NCBI RefSeq assembly: GCF_015831355.1
Contig: NZ_JADWYR010000001.1
Coordinates: 620,001-684,000 of the forward strand
Reading direction: 5' to 3'
Origin: Panacibacter microcysteis
Lineage (GTDB): Bacteria; Bacteroidota; Bacteroidia; Chitinophagales; Chitinophagaceae
DNA length: 64,000 nucleotides
Below the pieces are notes generated by a model that was not told where the DNA came from, searched no databases, and was given only the letters and a program-made list of their open reading frames with translations. Position 1 is the first letter of the stretch. Each line of letters begins with the position of its first letter. A program made the position numbers and the translations under genes. Shown piece by piece: positions 1 to 7,610 of the stretch.

Positions 1-1
1 C

Positions 2-715
2 GACCCGTCTACCTGGTATACGGCACCGCGTGCAGAAATGAAAATGAAAGAACTTACCAATACCGGCATGGTAGAAGTGTACAATAACCAGCACCTCTGG
101 AACAACCGGCAAATGCAAAAAGTGTACGATGCTTTTGTAGACATCTGGGGCACAGAAAAACTGTGGGTAACGATTGACCGTGCAAACCTTAATTTTCCCA
201 TACGCCCCGGTTTTGAATACAAAGGTTTTATACACTGGGATTATGACCCGGAAACAAAACCTGTAAACGTGCAGGGCGTGCTTGCACTGGCAGACCAGAC
301 AGATGAAAACATGGGCGGCTTTCAATGCATTCCTGAACTCTTCAGAACTTACGACACCTGGAAGCTTACGCAGCCGGAAGACCGCAACCATTTTCAACCA
401 GACACAACCGGTTTTACTTTTGATAAAGTAAAAATGGAAGCAGGCGATCTGCTGATCTTCAACAGCCTGCAGCCACATGGCATAAGACCAAACATGAGCG
501 ACAATAAAGTGCGTATAGCACAATATATTTCCATGATGCCTGCAGAAGAAGACAATGAAGCATTGAAAGAATGGCGCATCAACTCGTGGAAGCAGCGCAT
601 TGCGCCGCAGGGCTACGCTTTTCCGGGAGACCCACGCAACTGGGAACAGACAAAATATGACACCGCCGTGCTGAGTGAACTGGGCGAAAAATTACTGGGA
701 TTGAAAAACTGGTAA
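2..715 (+). CDS. PhyH-family Fe(II)/2-oxoglutarate dioxygenase-like protein, 5' truncated
   Basis: The reading frame is open from base 2 with no stop and reads sensibly before the first Met at 38, so the gene very probably starts outside the window. The visible C-terminal 225 residues (numbered from that Met) contain HWDYD with His66 and Asp68, then LQPHGIRPN with His147 and an Arg at 159. That is the HxD...H...R arrangement of phytanoyl-CoA dioxygenase-like enzymes, which hydroxylate small molecules using Fe(II), O2 and 2-oxoglutarate. No signal peptide can be judged because the N-terminus is missing. The substrate cannot be inferred: the next gene, an aldo/keto reductase, lies about 150 bp downstream and need not be co-transcribed. 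Confidence 0.7.
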   Translation, partial: DPSTWYTAPRAEMKMKELTNTGMVEVYNNQHLWNNRQMQKVYDAFVDIWGTEKLWVTIDRANLNFPIRPGFEYKGFIHWDYDPETKPVNVQGVLALADQTDENMGGFQCIPELFRTYDTWKLTQPEDRNHFQPDTTGFTFDKVKMEAGDLLIFNSLQPHGIRPNMSDNKVRIAQYISMMPAEEDNEALKEWRINSWKQRIAPQGYAFPGDPRNWEQTKYDTAVLSELGEKLLGLKNW

Positions 716-864
716 AGTAATTGTGTGCATAACAGCCAACGCAAAAACGCAAACAGGTACAAGACGCAAAGACTTGTTCTTTGCGTTTTTGCATTGTTGT
801 TTATTTTGTGTAAACAAAGGCTCTTTGGTATTTTCATGGCTCCTTCAACAATCATATTTATACA

Positions 865-1689
865 ATGAATGCAGTACAACAACCATATACAACACTGAAT
901 AACGGCACTAAGATGCCATTGCTTGGCCTTGGCGTGTACGACATGTACGAAGCTGAAGCAAAAGCCGCGGTTATAAAGGCTTTGGAAACAGGTTACCGTT
1001 TAATTGATACTGCCGCTGCTTACAATAACGAACCCGAAATAGGCAGCGCCATAAGAGAAAGCGGTATTGCCAGGCACGAGGTTTTTGTAACAACCAAAGT
1101 GGCCAACCCAGACCAGGGTTACGACAATACCATGCGTGCTTTTGATACAAGCATGAAAAAACTGAACATCGGTTACATCGACCTTTACCTGGTGCACTGG
1201 CCGGTAAAAGGCAAACGCAAAGAAACCTGGAAGGCACTGGAAACATTGTACAAAGAAAAAAGGGTTAAATGCATTGGCGTGGCAAACTACCTCGTGCCTT
1301 TTCTGTATGAACTCGAAACCTATGCAAACATTCAGCCTGTTGTAAACCAAATAGAATTTACACCATGGTTGTTTGTAAAGGATGCCCTCGATTTTTGTAA
1401 AGACAAAAACATTCAGTTGCAGTCTTATTCTCCCATTACACGTGGTAAAAAGTTTGATGATGAGCGCTTGCAAAGCCTTTGCAAAAAGTACAATAAAACA
1501 CCTGCACAGATCATACTCCGGTGGAACATTGAACATGGTGTATCTACCATACCAAAATCTGCCAATCCTGCACGCATACAGGAGAACTTCAACATATTCG
1601 ATTTTACGCTTACCAAAGAAGATATAGCTGTAATAGATGGCTTTAACGAAGGCTTCCGCATTTGCGAAAACCCGATGGATATGTGGTAA
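865..1689 (+). CDS. Aldo/keto reductase (AKR superfamily)
   Basis: A 274-residue cytoplasmic protein of normal AKR length. It has the full AKR catalytic tetrad: Asp48 and Tyr53 in LIDTAAAYNNE, Lys78 in TTKVAN and His111 in LVHWP. The later IPKSANPARIQEN segment is the family's NADP-binding motif. Such enzymes reduce aldehydes and ketones to alcohols with NADPH; the N-terminus and motif spacing resemble the 2,5-diketo-D-gluconate reductase-like group. The start at 865 leaves a complete first beta strand (TLNNGTKMPLLGLGVY). The substrate is unknown. The gene is followed by a copy of the window's dispersed repeat rather than by an operon partner. Confidence 0.88.
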   Translation: MNAVQQPYTTLNNGTKMPLLGLGVYDMYEAEAKAAVIKALETGYRLIDTAAAYNNEPEIGSAIRESGIARHEVFVTTKVANPDQGYDNTMRAFDTSMKKLNIGYIDLYLVHWPVKGKRKETWKALETLYKEKRVKCIGVANYLVPFLYELETYANIQPVVNQIEFTPWLFVKDALDFCKDKNIQLQSYSPITRGKKFDDERLQSLCKKYNKTPAQIILRWNIEHGVSTIPKSANPARIQENFNIFDFTLTKEDIAVIDGFNEGFRICENPMDMW

Positions 1690-1718
1690 AAAATTTTTGT
1701 TACAGGCTTTTGTACTTC

Positions 1719-1776
1719 GTGGCATCGCCTGTTGTGTCACTCACTTGTGCGTTCCTTTTTTATGGCAGCTTTGGCG
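1719..1776 (-). repeat. Dispersed repeat copy 1, T/A core
   Basis: Core at 1731-1750 in reverse orientation (GTTGTGTCACTCACTTGTGC, one base off consensus). Left arm GGCATCGCC. Right arm is GTTCC followed by a T-run and ATGGCAGC. It lies between the aldo/keto reductase and the RsmB-like gene. Confidence 0.85.
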
Positions 1777-1832
1777 ATCAGTGTACAGATAAACGTTTTT
1801 AGAAACCGAACCGGTTTATCTTTACGGCTGCC

Positions 1833-3050
1833 ATGGCAAAAACGCATCTTTATACAGGTTATGTAGCAACAGCGGCAACTATAATACAGCACTATGATGG
1901 TGCCACACCGCTCAATGATTTCCTGAAAAAATATTTTGCATTACATAAAAAGTTTGGATCGAGAGACCGCAGGCAAATAACCAATCTCTGCTATTGCTAT
2001 TACCGTTTAGGTTTTGCAGAATTGGGTTTAGATACCACAGAAAGGATACTGCTTGCATTATTTCTCTGTTCAAATGATCCACATGAAATTATTTCAGAAC
2101 TAAGGCCTGCATGGAAAGAAAACATCACAGCTTCTATAACGGAAAAATTAGCATTGATCGGTTATCCCTTTTCCATACAAAATATTTTTCCCTGGCAGGA
2201 TGAAATAAGTGAAGGCATTGACGCTACTGCATTTGCGGAATCTCACTTAATACAGCCAGACCTGTTTCTAAGAATACGGCCGGGCAAAAAAGAACAGGTC
2301 ATAAAAAAATTAGATGCAGCAGGAATTTCATATACTCAGCCAATGCAGGATTGTATAGCCATTGCCAATAACACAAAGATTGATACAGTTATTGAATTGA
2401 ATAAAGAAGCTGTTGTACAGGATTATTCTTCGCAGCGCATTACAGGATTTTTACAAACTATAAAATCCGAAATCTCAAATCCGAAATCTCAAATCAGCGT
2501 ATGGGATTGTTGCGCAGCAAGTGGCGGAAAATCTATTTTAGCAAAAGATGTCTTAGGAAATATTGATCTAACTGTTTCTGATGTTCGCTCTTCTATCATT
2601 CATAATTTAAAGCAACGCTTTACAGCAGCAGGAATAACAAAGTATCATTCATTTGTTGCAGATTTAACTTCATCAACAGCTAATATCAAATTCCTTGTAC
2701 CAGACATTATTATCTGCGATGTGCCCTGCAGCGGTAGCGGTACCTGGGGCAGAACACCTGAACAATTGCATTTCTTTACAGCAGAAAAAATTGATTACTA
2801 CAGCAACCTGCAAAAGCAAATACTACAAAATGTTTTACCCCATGTAAAACAAGGTGGTTATTTTTTGTACATCACCTGTTCTGTTTTCACAAAAGAAAAT
2901 GAAGAAGTGGTTGATTTTATTCTTGCCAATTCAAAGCTGCAGTTAATAAAAAAAGAAGTGCTGATTGGTTATGATAAAAAAGCGGATACAATGTTTGGGG
3001 CGTTGTTTAAACATGATGAAAAATTTACTAAATATACCTATATTGAATAA
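1833..3050 (+). CDS. RsmB/NOP-family rRNA cytosine-C5 methyltransferase
   Basis: A 405-residue protein. The N-terminal ~150 residues are helical and the C-terminal half is the SAM-dependent m5C methyltransferase fold. Motif I is WDCCAASGGKS, motif IV IICDVPCSGSGTWGR (cysteine that releases the enzyme) and motif VI YITCSVFTKENEE (catalytic cysteine), so both family cysteines are present. It probably methylates 16S rRNA as RsmB/RsmF do; the exact site cannot be told. The start at 1833 follows TATCTTTA, an imperfect Bacteroidota -7 box. A short in-frame tandem duplication lies near 2464-2494, between the N-terminal domain and motif I. Its stop overlaps the next start by one base. Confidence 0.85.
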   Translation: MAKTHLYTGYVATAATIIQHYDGATPLNDFLKKYFALHKKFGSRDRRQITNLCYCYYRLGFAELGLDTTERILLALFLCSNDPHEIISELRPAWKENITASITEKLALIGYPFSIQNIFPWQDEISEGIDATAFAESHLIQPDLFLRIRPGKKEQVIKKLDAAGISYTQPMQDCIAIANNTKIDTVIELNKEAVVQDYSSQRITGFLQTIKSEISNPKSQISVWDCCAASGGKSILAKDVLGNIDLTVSDVRSSIIHNLKQRFTAAGITKYHSFVADLTSSTANIKFLVPDIIICDVPCSGSGTWGRTPEQLHFFTAEKIDYYSNLQKQILQNVLPHVKQGGYFLYITCSVFTKENEEVVDFILANSKLQLIKKEVLIGYDKKADTMFGALFKHDEKFTKYTYIE

Positions 3051-3868
3051 TGGAATTATCATTCTTATTTTGGAATACAGGAGGTAAAAAATGTATCGAT
3101 GAAATATATAATTTGGTAGATAAATATAATATTGATGTATTAATACTTGCTGAAAATAGCGCCAGCCCCTCCGATATTATACTTAAATTGAACAGTGTAA
3201 CTACTCTATTTTTCCCTCCTCACCCTTTTTCATTTTGTGAAAAAATAAAAATCTATTCTAAATTCCATTATAACTACATTACTCCTATCGAAGAATCCGC
3301 AAGAATAACAGTTCGTAATTTAGAATTGCCGATACTTAACAACTTAAATCTAATTGGACTTCATTTTGGCGACAAGGGAAACTTCTCTTCCGAAAGTCAA
3401 TCTGAAATGGCATCGGAACTGAGGTCGTTGATAAACTCGGTGGAAAAAAAACAAAAACACAGTCGCACTATGATAATTGGCGATTTCAATATGAATCCAT
3501 TTGAGACAGGCTTGGTTAAAGCTAATGGCTTGCATGCTGTCATGTCGCATAAAATAGCAAAGCAAACATCCCGACAAGTACAAAGTAAGACATATGAATA
3601 CTTTTATAATCCGATGTGGAGTCTATTTGGCGATTTACAAAATGAAGTTTCTGGCAGTTATTATTACAGAAGAGCTGAGCTTGTAAATTACCAATGGAAT
3701 ATATTTGATCAAGTTTTATTAAGACCCTTGCTTATCAACAATCTTGATAAATCTTCATTGAAAATAGTTACACACGATGGAATAAAAAAATTACTAAATA
3801 AAGGGGGTGTCCCCAACAGGAAACTATATTCAGACCATTTACCTATCACTTTTAAACTAACTTTTTAA
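3050..3868 (+). CDS. Endonuclease/exonuclease/phosphatase (EEP) family protein
   Basis: A 272-residue protein without a signal peptide, so probably cytoplasmic. EEP signatures appear in order: FLFWNTGG at the N-terminus (metal-site Asn), LAENS (metal Glu), IGLHFGDKG, IIGDFNMNPFE, a FDQVLLRP segment and the final SDHLPITF with the catalytic Asp-His. Family members cleave phosphodiesters in nucleic acids, lipids or small molecules with Mg2+. The ATG overlaps the preceding stop (TAATG), so translation may be coupled to the methyltransferase. Base composition is clearly more A+T-rich than the genes after 4.4 kb, and an equally A+T-rich unknown gene follows two bases later. The pair may have been acquired together. 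Confidence 0.75.
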   Translation: MELSFLFWNTGGKKCIDEIYNLVDKYNIDVLILAENSASPSDIILKLNSVTTLFFPPHPFSFCEKIKIYSKFHYNYITPIEESARITVRNLELPILNNLNLIGLHFGDKGNFSSESQSEMASELRSLINSVEKKQKHSRTMIIGDFNMNPFETGLVKANGLHAVMSHKIAKQTSRQVQSKTYEYFYNPMWSLFGDLQNEVSGSYYYRRAELVNYQWNIFDQVLLRPLLINNLDKSSLKIVTHDGIKKLLNKGGVPNRKLYSDHLPITFKLTF

Positions 3869-3870
3869 TT

Positions 3871-4272
3871 ATGGATAACAAAAATTTGTGGCCAGATTTT
3901 GAAAACATCCCAAAAATTACAAGTCCAAGATCAATTTTAATTGAGCAAGCAAGTTTCTTAGCTGAAAAGACAAAAAATCTTTTGAGTGCTGAAGTTGGCG
4001 GTGGCAATACAAAAGAAGGCAGAATCTATTACAGGTTCATTATTATAGCTCCATTGCTTAAAAATTATACTTACAGATTATTTACACTTAGTCATGACAT
4101 TTTCTATTACCCATGCGAAATAAGTTTTCAATCTCAAATTATGCAAATAGGTAGTGAGGATCAATTAATAGAAAGATTAAAGCTGATATTTAATAATGAA
4201 AATACTCAAAGAATAATTGCTTCTTTGATCGGACAAAGTAAAGATATCGCTACCGAAGGCAGTGAGTATTAG
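3871..4272 (+). CDS. Unknown protein, partner of the EEP gene
   Basis: A 133-residue protein I do not recognise. It starts two bases after the stop of the EEP gene and shares its A+T-rich composition, so the two almost certainly form one transcription unit. No signal peptide or transmembrane segment is visible. The sequence is a mixed alpha/beta pattern with a central hydrophobic strand (YYRFIIIAPLL) and a helical, Asn- and Glu-rich C-terminus. Size and tight coupling would suit an inhibitor, specificity or accessory subunit of the nuclease-like protein, but nothing in the sequence proves that. The coding call rests on the intact frame, spacing and coupling. Confidence 0.6.
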   Translation: MDNKNLWPDFENIPKITSPRSILIEQASFLAEKTKNLLSAEVGGGNTKEGRIYYRFIIIAPLLKNYTYRLFTLSHDIFYYPCEISFQSQIMQIGSEDQLIERLKLIFNNENTQRIIASLIGQSKDIATEGSEY

Positions 4273-4290
4273 TTTTGACAATATTTTGCT

Positions 4291-4320
4291 GCCAAGCATG
4301 CGACGCAACAACAGCCTAAT
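4291..4320 (+). repeat. Dispersed repeat copy 2, degenerate C/G core
   Basis: Only the CAAC half of the core is well kept (CAAGCATGCGACGCAAC, about 4293-4309); the GTAC end is lost. It sits between the unknown partner gene and the htpG terminator. Confidence 0.6.
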
Positions 4321-4349
4321 TCATATTCTCCAGCTTAGTACATAAATAA

Positions 4350-4378
4350 AAAACCCCGTTCCTTACAAACGAGGTTTT
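4350..4378 (-). terminator. Rho-independent terminator of htpG
   Basis: An 11-bp stem (AAAACCCCGTT with AACGAGGTTTT, one wobble pair) around a 7-base loop, with an A/T-rich tail on the minus-strand 3' side. It lies 22 bases beyond the htpG stop and may also serve the plus-strand unit ending at 4272. Confidence 0.8.
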
Positions 4379-4399
4379 CTGTTATTTATGAAACTATAT

Positions 4400-6238
4400 C
4401 TACGCTTCCACAATCAAACTTTGCTTCTCTCCCTGCATCAACTCTACACTCCTGTTGATAAAATTCGTAAGATCATTTCCTTTCAATAGTCCCTGTGACA
4501 GCAATGCAAGATCTGCCAGGTTATTGATCTGCTTCTCCTGCTTGCTCTTATCACTTTCTTTCAACAGTGATTGATAGATCGGGTGATTACCATTCACCGT
4601 AAGCGTTACCTCATCTGGCATGGTTGCATAGAACGATGCCATACCGCCACCCACAGCACCCATGTCTTTCATACGGCGCATAAATTCAGGGCGCGTTGCA
4701 ATGACAGGCGCGGTTTCAGGACTTAAACCTTTTACTTCAACTGTTACATGCAGGTTATGTACATCTTTGGTAAACATTGTTTTCAACTGCTCGGTTTCTT
4801 CCTTGCTCAGCACGCTTTCATTGCCTTCCTGTTTGTCTATGATGTTGTCAACAATATCACTGTCTACACGCACAAAATGTACACCCTCCCATTTCATTTC
4901 CATATTGTTGATGAAAGCCGCATCCACAATGGTTTCCAGCTTTACAACAATATAGCCTTTTGCATTGCACGCCTGTATATAAGCATCCTGCTGCACAGGG
5001 TCTGTAGTATAAATGATTACCTGTTTGCCATCTTTGTTTTTCTGCAACGTTTCTGTTGCCATTTTGTATTCCTCAAGGGTATAGAACTTGCCCTCTCTGG
5101 CATCCTGCATTACCAGGAACTTATTGGCTTTATCCAGGAATTTTTCGTCGGTCATCATGCCGTACTTCACAAACAAACCAAGGCTATCCCACTTCTCTTC
5201 AAATTCTGTCCTGTTATTACGGAAGATCTCATCCAGCTTATCTGCCACTTTCTTGGTAATGTGCGCATTGATCTTTTTTACATTCGGGTCACCCTGCAGG
5301 TAGCTACGGCTAACATTCAGCGGAATATCCGGGCTGTCTATAACGCCGTGCAGCAACATCAGGAATTCCGGAACAATATCTTTTACCTCATCGGTTACAA
5401 ACACCTGGTTGCTGTACAATTGAATTTTATCTTTCTGTATCTCGTAGCTCTGTTTGATCTTAGGGAAATACAACACACCTGTTAAGTTGAATGGATAATC
5501 AACATTCAGGTGTATCCAGAACAATGGTGTTTCGCCGTAAGGGTAAAGTTCTTTATAAAAATTCTGGTAATCTTCTGTTGTTAGTTCAGATGGTTTTCTA
5601 ACCCAGATCGGGTTGGTATTGTTGATCTGTTTATCTTCAAAAAAGATGGGTACAGCCTGGAAACGGCAAAAGCGTTCGAGTATACCGCGTACACGGTCTG
5701 CTTCCAAAAATTCTTTGCTTTCTTCATTTATATGCAATACAATCTTTGTACCGCGGTCATCCTTGTCTATTTCATACAGTTCGTACTCAGGGCTGCCATC
5801 GCAACTCCAGTATACACCTTTGGTATCTTCACGAAAACTTTTCGTAAAAATTTCTACTTTTTCACTCACCATAAAAGCACTGTAGAAACCTAAACCAAAG
5901 TGGCCGATAATATTGGCGTCTTTGTATTTATTCAAAAACTCCTCGGCACCGCTGAATGCAACCTGGTTAATGTATTTGTCCACCTCTTCTGACGTCATAC
6001 CTACACCGCGGTCTGTAATCGTCAGTGTTTTTTCAGCAGCATCAATGGCAATGTCTATACGCAGTTCGCCAAGATCACCTTTGGCTTCTCCGATAGAAGA
6101 AAGTGTTTTCAGCTTTTGTGTGGCGTCTGTTGCGTTGGAGATCAGCTCACGCAGGAAAATTTCATGTTCGCTGTAAAGAAATTTCTTAATGATCGGGAAG
6201 ATGTTTTCCGTTTGTACCCTTATCTGTCCTTTTTGCAT
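4400..6238 (-). CDS. htpG: Molecular chaperone HtpG (Hsp90)
   Basis: A 612-residue Hsp90 homologue, the usual length for bacterial HtpG. The N-terminal GHKL ATPase has FLRELISNATDA (catalytic Glu31, metal Asn35), DRGVGM (76-81) and HFGLGFYSAFMVS. The middle domain carries GVIDSPDIPLNVSRSYLQ, followed by the C-terminal dimerisation domain. It refolds and stabilises client proteins in the cytoplasm in an ATP-dependent cycle. The frame stays open upstream to 6403, but those extra codons run through a dispersed repeat and encode nothing Hsp90-like. The Met at 6238 (MQKGQIRVQTENIFP) is the conserved start. A terminator follows, so it is probably monocistronic. Confidence 0.97.
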   Translation of the reverse strand: MQKGQIRVQTENIFPIIKKFLYSEHEIFLRELISNATDATQKLKTLSSIGEAKGDLGELRIDIAIDAAEKTLTITDRGVGMTSEEVDKYINQVAFSGAEEFLNKYKDANIIGHFGLGFYSAFMVSEKVEIFTKSFREDTKGVYWSCDGSPEYELYEIDKDDRGTKIVLHINEESKEFLEADRVRGILERFCRFQAVPIFFEDKQINNTNPIWVRKPSELTTEDYQNFYKELYPYGETPLFWIHLNVDYPFNLTGVLYFPKIKQSYEIQKDKIQLYSNQVFVTDEVKDIVPEFLMLLHGVIDSPDIPLNVSRSYLQGDPNVKKINAHITKKVADKLDEIFRNNRTEFEEKWDSLGLFVKYGMMTDEKFLDKANKFLVMQDAREGKFYTLEEYKMATETLQKNKDGKQVIIYTTDPVQQDAYIQACNAKGYIVVKLETIVDAAFINNMEMKWEGVHFVRVDSDIVDNIIDKQEGNESVLSKEETEQLKTMFTKDVHNLHVTVEVKGLSPETAPVIATRPEFMRRMKDMGAVGGGMASFYATMPDEVTLTVNGNHPIYQSLLKESDKSKQEKQINNLADLALLSQGLLKGNDLTNFINRSVELMQGEKQSLIVEA

Positions 6239-6252
6239 AGTAAAAAGTTTTT

Positions 6253-6307
6253 TATGTACCCGGCTTTTGTTTTTTATGGCATCACCTGTTGCGTCGCACT
6301 CTTGTAC
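6253..6307 (-). repeat. Dispersed repeat copy 3, C/G core
   Basis: Core at 6288-6307 (GTTGCGTCGCACTCTTGTAC), with outer arm ATGTACCCGGC at the htpG end and ATGGCATCACCT between. It lies 15 bases upstream of the htpG start codon, inside its 5' leader. Confidence 0.9.
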
Positions 6308-6405
6308 TGTAAGCACAAATGGCAGCAATGGCAACCCCGCTATAAAAGCCAACAGCACAAAACAAACAAAATACCAAAGCGCCCGGGTCTGACAGGTTGG
6401 CAATA

Positions 6406-6433
6406 AAAAAGAGGCATTGCTGCCTCTTTTTTA
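6406..6433 (-). terminator. Bidirectional terminator after cytochrome gene
   Basis: A perfect 12-bp stem (AAAAAAGAGGCA with TGCCTCTTTTTT) around TTGC, with A- and T-runs built into it. It lies 18 bases past the stop of the minus-strand cytochrome c gene and separates it from htpG. Confidence 0.88.
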
Positions 6434-6451
6434 GGTTATTATACCTGCTAT

Positions 6452-7075
6452 TTATTTTGCAGCAGCCGGTGGCATGTTCAGCACTGCTTCGGGTACAACA
6501 TTATGTACGGGCGGTGTAGACTTTAGATAGGCAAACATTGCTTTAATTTCATCATCGCTGAAGAAGGCGAAATTCTGCCATGGCATTGGTGGCAGCAATG
6601 GCCTGGTATTGTCGAGTCCTCTATACTTTCCTTCCTTTACGGCTTTCATAAACTGCGCTTCAGTCCATGCACCAATACCGGTAGAGTCTGAAGTAATATT
6701 GGCAGCGTAAGAAATGCCCCATGGCCCTACCCAGCCGGTAAGCGTTTGCGAAGCGGCCAGGCCTTTGGCCGCCGCCTCTTTAAGATCGAGCGGCGGTGGC
6801 GGCATGTTGGCCGGGTGGCCGGACAGCATTAAACTCATATCCGGCTCCATGCCGTTTGGCCCCATTTTCTTTGGTGTATGGCAGTCATTACACCCGCTGA
6901 TGAGCACCAGGTGTTCTCCCCATTTTACCTGGTTTTCAAAACCGCCGTATGCAGGTGCTTTCGCGGTTTCCGGTGCCTCTGCGCCGGCAGCCGCTGCGGG
7001 TTGCTCTCCACAGGCAGTTAATAGTATTGAAAGCGATGCCGTACCTGCAAACAGCATTGTGATCATTCTTTTCAT
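6452..7075 (-). CDS. Monoheme c-type cytochrome lipoprotein, paralogue 1
   Basis: A 207-residue exported protein. The chosen Met (7075) gives a clean lipoprotein signal, MKRMITMLF...LLTACGEQ with Cys22; the longer frame upstream lacks sense. One heme-binding motif is present, CNDCH at 62-66, followed by TPKKMGPNGMEPDMSLML and a C-terminal PPMPWQNF...SDDEIKAMFAYLKS segment typical of single-domain cytochromes c, with a likely Met axial ligand. It should shuttle electrons at the outer face of the inner membrane or in the periplasm. The paralogue at 12586-13215 is closely similar through the heme region. The two flank the SusC/SusD genes on the opposite strand, and likely partners are the sugar dehydrogenase-cytochrome fusions at 15.5 and 22.2 kb. 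Confidence 0.85.
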   Translation of the reverse strand: MKRMITMLFAGTASLSILLTACGEQPAAAAGAEAPETAKAPAYGGFENQVKWGEHLVLISGCNDCHTPKKMGPNGMEPDMSLMLSGHPANMPPPPLDLKEAAAKGLAASQTLTGWVGPWGISYAANITSDSTGIGAWTEAQFMKAVKEGKYRGLDNTRPLLPPMPWQNFAFFSDDEIKAMFAYLKSTPPVHNVVPEAVLNMPPAAAK

Positions 7076-7242
7076 GTTAGCGTTATGTTTTAGTGTATTG
7101 TTTAAAAGGCATTGCAAAGTAGCAGTGATTTTGTGCGGCGATAGCGGTATTGTGTATGAAACGTGACATAGCATGCACCAACTGCAGTTTTGATGTTACC
7201 ACCTGTGAGCGGGTTCGCACTTTGCTGAATAGCATTGTTGCC

Positions 7243-7272
7243 GTACAAGTGAGTGACACAACAGGCGGTGCA
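7243..7272 (+). repeat. Dispersed repeat copy 4, T/A core
   Basis: Exact core at 7243-7262, then AGGCGGTGC. It lies in the 535-bp gap between the divergent cytochrome and SusC genes. The rest of the gap holds a possible promoter and a leader hairpin, listed separately. Confidence 0.85.
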
Positions 7273-7349
7273 CAAAGGCGTGAACGTATGGACAAAAAAA
7301 TTATAACTGGAAATTCTTTGCACGTTTACATAAAATATTGCCTGTGCTG

Positions 7350-7379
7350 GTTGTAATAAGTTCGCAGGTTGTAATATTG
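7350..7379 (+). promoter_or_regulatory. Possible promoter for the SusC/SusD operon
   Basis: GTTG at 7350-7353 and TAATATTG at 7372-7379 are separated by 18 bases. This resembles the Bacteroidota TTTG / TAnnTTTG promoter, with one mismatch in each box. If used, the SusC message has a leader of about 225 bases that includes the hairpin at 7557. No better match was seen in this gap. Confidence 0.3.
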
Positions 7380-7556
7380 ATTATCAATTGACTAACTGGA
7401 AAATCCATCAAAAAAAATCATCATATGGTTTTCGGTTAACAGCTAACAACATCCACCCCGTTTAAACACCATTTACAAACCACTTATAGTGTTCCAGGCA
7501 ATTATGCTAACGGTATTGCTATGCCTGTGCCTTGGTGGTTTTTGCAAGATTGCTAA

Positions 7557-7580
7557 CCTCCTTTACGGAGGCAGTTTTTG
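7557..7580 (+). promoter_or_regulatory. Hairpin plus T-run in the SusC leader (attenuator-like)
   Basis: CCTCC TTTAC GGAGG forms a 5-bp stem with a 5-base loop, followed two bases later by TTTTTG and a T-rich stretch. It ends about 30 bases before the SusC start codon. It looks like a weak intrinsic terminator placed in a leader, so it could act as an attenuator; the short stem keeps confidence modest. Confidence 0.4.
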
Positions 7581-7610
7581 TGTTTTATTAATCACTATAA
7601 AAACTTGTCT

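Noticed and set aside
1000-1740. A 246-codon open frame on the minus strand opposite the aldo/keto reductase
   Set aside because: It is antisense to a gene with complete catalytic residues and encodes no recognisable protein; it mirrors codon bias.
4748-5485. A 245-codon plus-strand frame inside htpG
   Set aside because: Antisense to a certain gene, with Cys/His/Phe-rich sequence typical of shadow frames.
6239-6403. An N-terminal hydrophobic extension of HtpG
   Set aside because: The extra codons run through dispersed repeat copy 3; HtpG homology begins at the Met at 6238.
7263-7610. A metabolite riboswitch in the SusC leader
   Set aside because: Only a single short hairpin is visible; no conserved riboswitch core was recognised.
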